A stretch of 64,000 bases of DNA from assembly GCA_015039365.1 (NCBI GenBank), contig WION01000005.1:620001-684000 (forward strand), written 5' to 3'. The stretch comes from Amanita rubescens. Its lineage: Eukaryota > Basidiomycota > Agaricomycetes > Agaricales > Amanitaceae. Positions 59,514 to 64,000 of this stretch are shown here, in pieces (the first letter of the stretch is position 1; each line of letters opens with the position of its first letter). The position numbers and the translations under genes were made by a program. A model generated the notes under the pieces. That model ran no database searches. It worked only from the letters and a program-made list of their open reading frames with translations, and had not been told where the DNA came from.

Positions 59514-60331
59514 ATGGGTATGTACCGCTACTATCGCGTTATTACAGATATTCACGCATAATACAGTTCGCTACGCCGCTGCCGCTCTCGCTACAAATCC
59601 AGAAAAAAGTCGGTACATCATTTCGTTGGATGCACTGTCGAGACTTACCCAAATCAGCCTCCCGCGCCCGCGGCGAGTACCTCCGTACGCACTTCAAGAA
59701 CATGCGTGAAGTAGCGGCCGGCCTAACCGGTAAATCGGGCGAGAGCATGCCAACCTTGATCGCTAAATAGACCGTAATACAGGCATGAAACTCACAAAAG
59801 CATATGCGTACCTCGAAGCCGTGCTGGACCACAAGCGTGTTATTCCTTTCCGGCGTTTCTCTGGAGGTGTTGGCAGAGCATCTCAAGCAAAGGAGTTCAA
59901 GGCTACTCAGGGTGGGTCTCGCAGTTAGCCTGTTCTGGGTCATGGTTAACAAGAGTATCCAGGTCGTTGGCCCGAAAAGTCCGTCAAATACATCACTCGC
60001 CTTTTGAAGAACGCTGAATCGAATGCTGATGCGAAAAACATTGACGTCGAAGACCTCGTCATCAAGAACATCGTCGTTCAGCAGGCTCCGGTACGTTGTT
60101 AACCCATTATTGTGAAATATCCGGCTCATATCAATTTAGAAAACTCGCCGCCGTACATACCGTGCCCATGGTCGTATTAACCCATACCAGGGACACCCGA
60201 CACATGTCGAAATCATTCTTTCTGCCACCAACACGGAGGTCGAGAAAGCGACAGATAAGGTCGTTCCGTCGCTTAGTGGCCTAAACAGGAGACAAGTGGC
60301 AAGGAGGCGGATTGAGGCTGCTCGTGCATAG
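59514..60331 (+). CDS. RPL17: 60S ribosomal protein L17 (uL22)
   Basis: Exons 59514-59517, 59567-59608, 59658-59729, 59783-59911, 59963-60090 and 60140-60331 give 188 aa, the family length. The first coding exon is four bases, just ATG plus one base, joined to [14 protein letters not shown]. Then come [55 protein letters not shown] and [22 protein letters not shown]. It is a core protein of the large cytosolic subunit lining the exit tunnel. Confidence 0.95.
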
Positions 60332-60490
60332 GTTACATTGTTATTTCTTCCCCGCGAACACATGTATCATTTATGTTATGCAACTTGAGAGATACATACA
60401 TGTCGAACCTGATGTTTGTACGCAAAACCTCCGCCAAACACGGTGGTAGTCCTCAGCCACCCATTCCAATGCTGGGTGTTCTGGCCAGAA

Positions 60491-61362
60491 ATGACGGTTC
60501 CTCCCTCAGACAACCCTGCTGATGCATCGTATCTGGACACCGTCGATGGAGAAATAGCATTTTTCAAATCTATCACCCGCGCCCGGCCAGTTGGCATCCA
60601 CCGTTACTTCAATCTCCTCGCTATGCAGAGCCTCATAAACAAGGAAACCGGCCGTCTCGTCCGCATAGAAGATATATGGACGAAACTGGAATCATGTTAT
60701 AACTTGGAGCAGTTAGAAGCTATCGTATGTCGCGTGGTTATGCCCGGAACGCGAGGACGAACGTTGACCAGACACCAGGACTTGGACGCAGACAACTACG
60801 AATCACCTAATTCAAAACACAGTCCAATTTCCATTCCGTCCCCTTCGCCCTCTCAGAATCTCTCCGCGCACCCCTTTTTTCGGGAAGAGTTCACGCTGCC
60901 GTATGATGAATTCGAGAACATCATTTCGGTGCGGCGGCTGCGCGCCACTGCATCCGCACCCTCATCCCCCACGCCCGCTCCTCCTAAAAAGCGTAACACA
61001 CGGAAAAGGGGAAAGAGCAAGCTTGACTTGGCCGGCTTGGTGGGCGGAGACAGCGACAGCAGCGCTTTGACTCAGGAAAGCGGAGATGACCATACGGCTG
61101 GAACACCGCGCGAAAGCGTGGTCACGGGCACGGATGCTGGTACGGACTACGCAGATGAAGAAGACGTTGAGATGCGAGAGCCATCACCACCAAGTACGCA
61201 TATTACATCTCCCCACTATCATATTTCGAATTGCTAACGTATTTGTATTTAGCATCGCCAAAGCCAACAAGAGGACGCGGTAGAGGAACAAGAGGGCGTG
61301 GTGCTGGAAGAGGACGTGGTGCCAGCGCTTCAACGCGCGGACCAAAGAAGAAAAAACGATGA
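60491..61362 (+). CDS. EAF7: Chromatin modification-related protein EAF7 (NuA4 subunit)
   Basis: Exons 60491-61193 and 61253-61362 give 270 aa. The CT20/Eaf7 domain covers the first ~95 residues: DTVDGEIAFFKSITRARPVG, HRYFNLLAMQSLIN, and RLVRIEDIWTKLESCYNLE. The middle is Ser/Pro-rich with a basic patch (PPKKRNTRKRGKSK), then acidic. The tail is Gly/Arg-rich (GRGRGTRGRGAGRGRG) and ends in PKKKKR. EAF7 (human MRGBP) is a subunit of the NuA4 histone acetyltransferase. The RGG-like tail may bind nucleic acid; this is inference. Confidence 0.88.
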
Positions 61363-61507
61363 TACAGAAACCCGCATACGTCGGTAATTCTGATCTTTCT
61401 CACTTGTGATGTTCTTGCTTTTATGTATCACTTTGTATTTTACAATCATTGGTAATGTGCTCATGCAGGAATTCTGATTATGGTACGGTGATTCTGCGCG
61501 ACCAGTG

Positions 61508-64000
61508 TCATGATTCATCCATCCGGGATTCAGCTTCTTTAATCCTCATCTCGCTCCTTCGATGGATGAACTCGTCAATTCGAGATTTTAGATCTAAACC
61601 TGAGATATTTTCAATGTCAGGGATGTGTGACTTGAAACACAAGTGAAACGTACAAGGTTGCACATCCTCCAACGTAAGAGGAGCACGATTGAAGGGATCC
61701 TTGGGGTCTGACAGGAGATGAGACTTGATGGTAGCACGATCAACAATGGCTTTGGACGATGGGAGTAAAACAGGGTCTCGCATAATGGTAAACATGAGAG
61801 GATCTGCAACGTGAATAAACGATCGTGACAGTCGTTGGTGGAAAAATGATATACCCAAAAATTCATCAGGCACTTCGCCTAGATCATCCTCAGCTTCTAG
61901 CGTAGCCTTTGCCTCCTCAACTTTTCCAATAAGTACGCGCAGTTGTTCAAGTTCCTTCTCAGATTTGATGTTGGCCCTAGACGCAATATGGGATGCGCGT
62001 TCAAATAAGCCTCTGCTATAACTGCGATCATCACGGGCCATCGCCTTAACGAATTCCGGTTGATCGTCTAGGTTCATGAATACTTGGAGGATATCGCTTA
62101 GCAAAGCTTTTGGGTCGAATTTAAGCTTCTCTGGTTCTCGAACTTTCAGTTCCTGGTATTTTGGACCAGCCAGTGCAACCAAATTGTAGTCTAGCATAGC
62201 TGCCAATCGGTCCACGATCTCTGGTACCATAAAAGGCGCTTTTGTCTCGGCAGTGAACATCTTCAACAGTTCCACTGTCGACCGTCCCAAAGTGATGTAA
62301 CCAGACGCATGCCGTTCCAAGTTTCGCAATGTGTTCTCGCGTTCCCTCCGATGTTCTTGCGGCTTAGCATTCCAGGCTTCTTTATCGTCCATTTCTACTT
62401 GTATGTTATGTATCTGGGTTAACTCGCCAAACGATTCGTCCATCAGGTAAGTTACATCGTTGATCATGAGGTTGATAAATCGAACGAATCTGTCAACCTT
62501 CCTGCAAAGAATCGTGAGCATTATGTCAATTCTTCACCATTCAACTTACTTCGCTTCCAATTCGAGGGCTTCGCGGTGTGTGGGGTTATTCCAGACGGAC
62601 CGAAGTATGTAGAAAATACTTCGTCTGAGCAATAGTCAGCACTTTCCTCAGTATGGCAGACATATGTCCAACCTTGCATCTATATATTGTGATCAGACGA
62701 GGGCAACAATAAACTAGTATTCATACATACTGAATTTATCGTAAAACTGTGAACTTGCTCCAGTCTGCTCAACTTCTGTAAAACATACATAAGCACTTAA
62801 GCATATACCAGGGACGCAACGAACCGATATAAAAGTTCATCAAAGCACCCATTAAATGTTTCAGCGCCAGTGGGTGAGTATTAAGCAGGTTTCCGAGAAC
62901 GCCGTTCCGTTCGCGACCGTATCCCAAAATGCTCATGAATAAGATCTACGGACGGCCATCGTAAGTTCTCAACGAATCGAACAACCAACCCAGCGTACTT
63001 CATTGATTTTCGCCTTCAGGAACGGGTTCTTGATATACCAAGTTGAGGTGAGAAAAGTCAACGCGAAGATCAACATCTCCACCTTCCCTGACAAGTCAAA
63101 TTTATCAGGAGAGATGCTATGTAAATCAGTATCCTTCCATCATTTCCCATGCATGCAACTCAACTGGACGAAGAAATGAAGTGAGTCGACGATATCTTCA
63201 ACGATGTATTCCGGAAGAACTCTGAACGCCATAGGCACCTCCTTCGGCAACGGTAATCTGTGGATTATGATTCAGACCGGATGATGTTCGGGGCACGCGA
63301 CTGCTTACACGACAAGGGGATTTGGGTGCTTTTTGGTTGGATCGACTTGTCGTATTAGCCAGGTGGAGAGGAAGCTTACGAATCCAATGGATCGATAGAC
63401 AAGTTCAGGCTCTACTATGCCAGCTTCGAATGTTAGTTGCCGGGACCGGATTTTATCTTGCTCCAGCTGAATCCCTTCATGATCGTCCATTCATGTAGCA
63501 AGCAAAGTAAGAACATACCTTGACTTGTCTAATAGCTGCTTCTGTTCGTGCTTGCATAGGACCCTGGACGAGAGTTGAATGAGAAGTCCTGAGAAGTGGG
63601 CGACCAGACTCACCCCCACCCATGATCCGTCCCCTTGCAACCAATCAAGATGTCTTTGGATGTCTTCGAGCACTTTATCGAGATCCTTATATGTTGAAAT
63701 AGTTTTGATATATCCAAAATGACTCATGGCGATAGCAAGGAAAAATATGTTTGAGATAAAATTGGGTGCCGGGGCTAGTCTCCACATAAGCAGGCGTCCA
63801 CAGCGATATAAAACAAACTGAACTCATCGGATCTCGACGCTCATCTTCCCATGTCGTTGCCTCTTCGTTAGTCGCTTTGATGCGCGTTTCGTCCTTGATA
63901 CTGATGCGAGAACAGTTAACAAAGTACAGATGATCTATCCGATCCATCTACAGTAATGGATTAAGAGGAGCGATAGCGATGCATAGAGAGTCGCTTACTT
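61508..64000 (-). CDS. UFD2: Ubiquitin conjugation factor E4 (UFD2), 3' part
   Basis: The gene runs off the right edge, so the N-terminus is missing. The C-terminal U-box is plain: DEFLDPLMFTIMRDPVLLPS, VDRATIKSHLLSDPKDPFNR and PLTLEDV, followed by DLKSRIDEFI; two introns (near 61807-61852 and 61599-61656) interrupt it. Upstream is the Ufd2 core (FVRFINLMINDVTYLMDE, HIASRANIKSEKEL). UFD2 elongates ubiquitin chains on Cdc48-bound substrates for proteasomal delivery. Exon edges upstream of 62521 were not solved. Confidence 0.9.

Noticed and set aside
59542..60129. Long minus-strand ORF opposite RPL17
   Set aside because: It is the shadow of the RPL17 exons and its introns, with no recognisable protein.

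Overview
This window is nuclear DNA from a filamentous basidiomycete, most likely an Agaricomycete. Genes are dense and carry many short introns (about 43-70 nt) with GT-AG and some GC-AG ends. Nearly every recognisable product is fungal: Zn2Cys6 transcription factors, septin-type GTPases, ALG6, DER1, THI4, SEC14, GH71, EAF7, fungal RT-like rvt genes and several families typical of basidiomycetes. I rebuilt exon structures by hand from reading frame, splice sites and family motifs. Spliced coordinates in the evidence fields are therefore predictions. I recognised no tRNA, rRNA, CRISPR array or complete transposon.

Layout. 0.6-7.1 kb: a zinc-cluster factor followed by a septin-like GTPase, and then the same pair again (TF-GTPase-TF-GTPase). 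The second factor carries two zinc clusters. 7.5-19.9 kb: metabolic and housekeeping genes. These are chorismate mutase, a damaged THI4, proteasome chaperone NAS2, an acyl-CoA dehydrogenase facing an acyl-CoA thioesterase, ALG6, mitochondrial CDP-DAG synthase TAM41, and an NDP-kinase-like protein without the catalytic histidine. 20.3-27.6 kb: two paralogous rvt (domesticated reverse-transcriptase) genes on the minus strand, separated by a gene-poor 2 kb. Copy A keeps its catalytic residues but has frameshifts; copy B is open but has lost the motif-A aspartate. 27.7-35.7 kb: DER1, a SET/MYND protein and RAD50. 35.7-42.1 kb: a patchwork of duplications, with a decayed F-box copy, a ~450-bp dispersed repeat also found beside rvt copy B, two lineage-type genes, and the longer F-box copy. 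42.2-64 kb: mitochondrial genes (uL29m, SDHAF1, NDUFAF6), a one-pass membrane protein, a large basidiomycete-type gene of unknown function, an MFS permease facing VMA6, an alpha-1,3-glucanase, SEC14, an AN1 zinc-finger protein, RPL17, EAF7, and the 3' part of UFD2 running off the window.

The most unusual parts are the duplicated rvt pair with complementary damage, the duplicated TF-GTPase module with a possible GTPase/zinc-cluster read-through, and the repeat that joins the 3' side of rvt-B to the 3' end of an unrelated gene. Several loci (THI4, rvt-A, F-box, the 46-49 kb gene) contain small indels. Most other genes are perfectly in frame, so real pseudogenisation is more likely than general assembly error, but read-level checks are needed.
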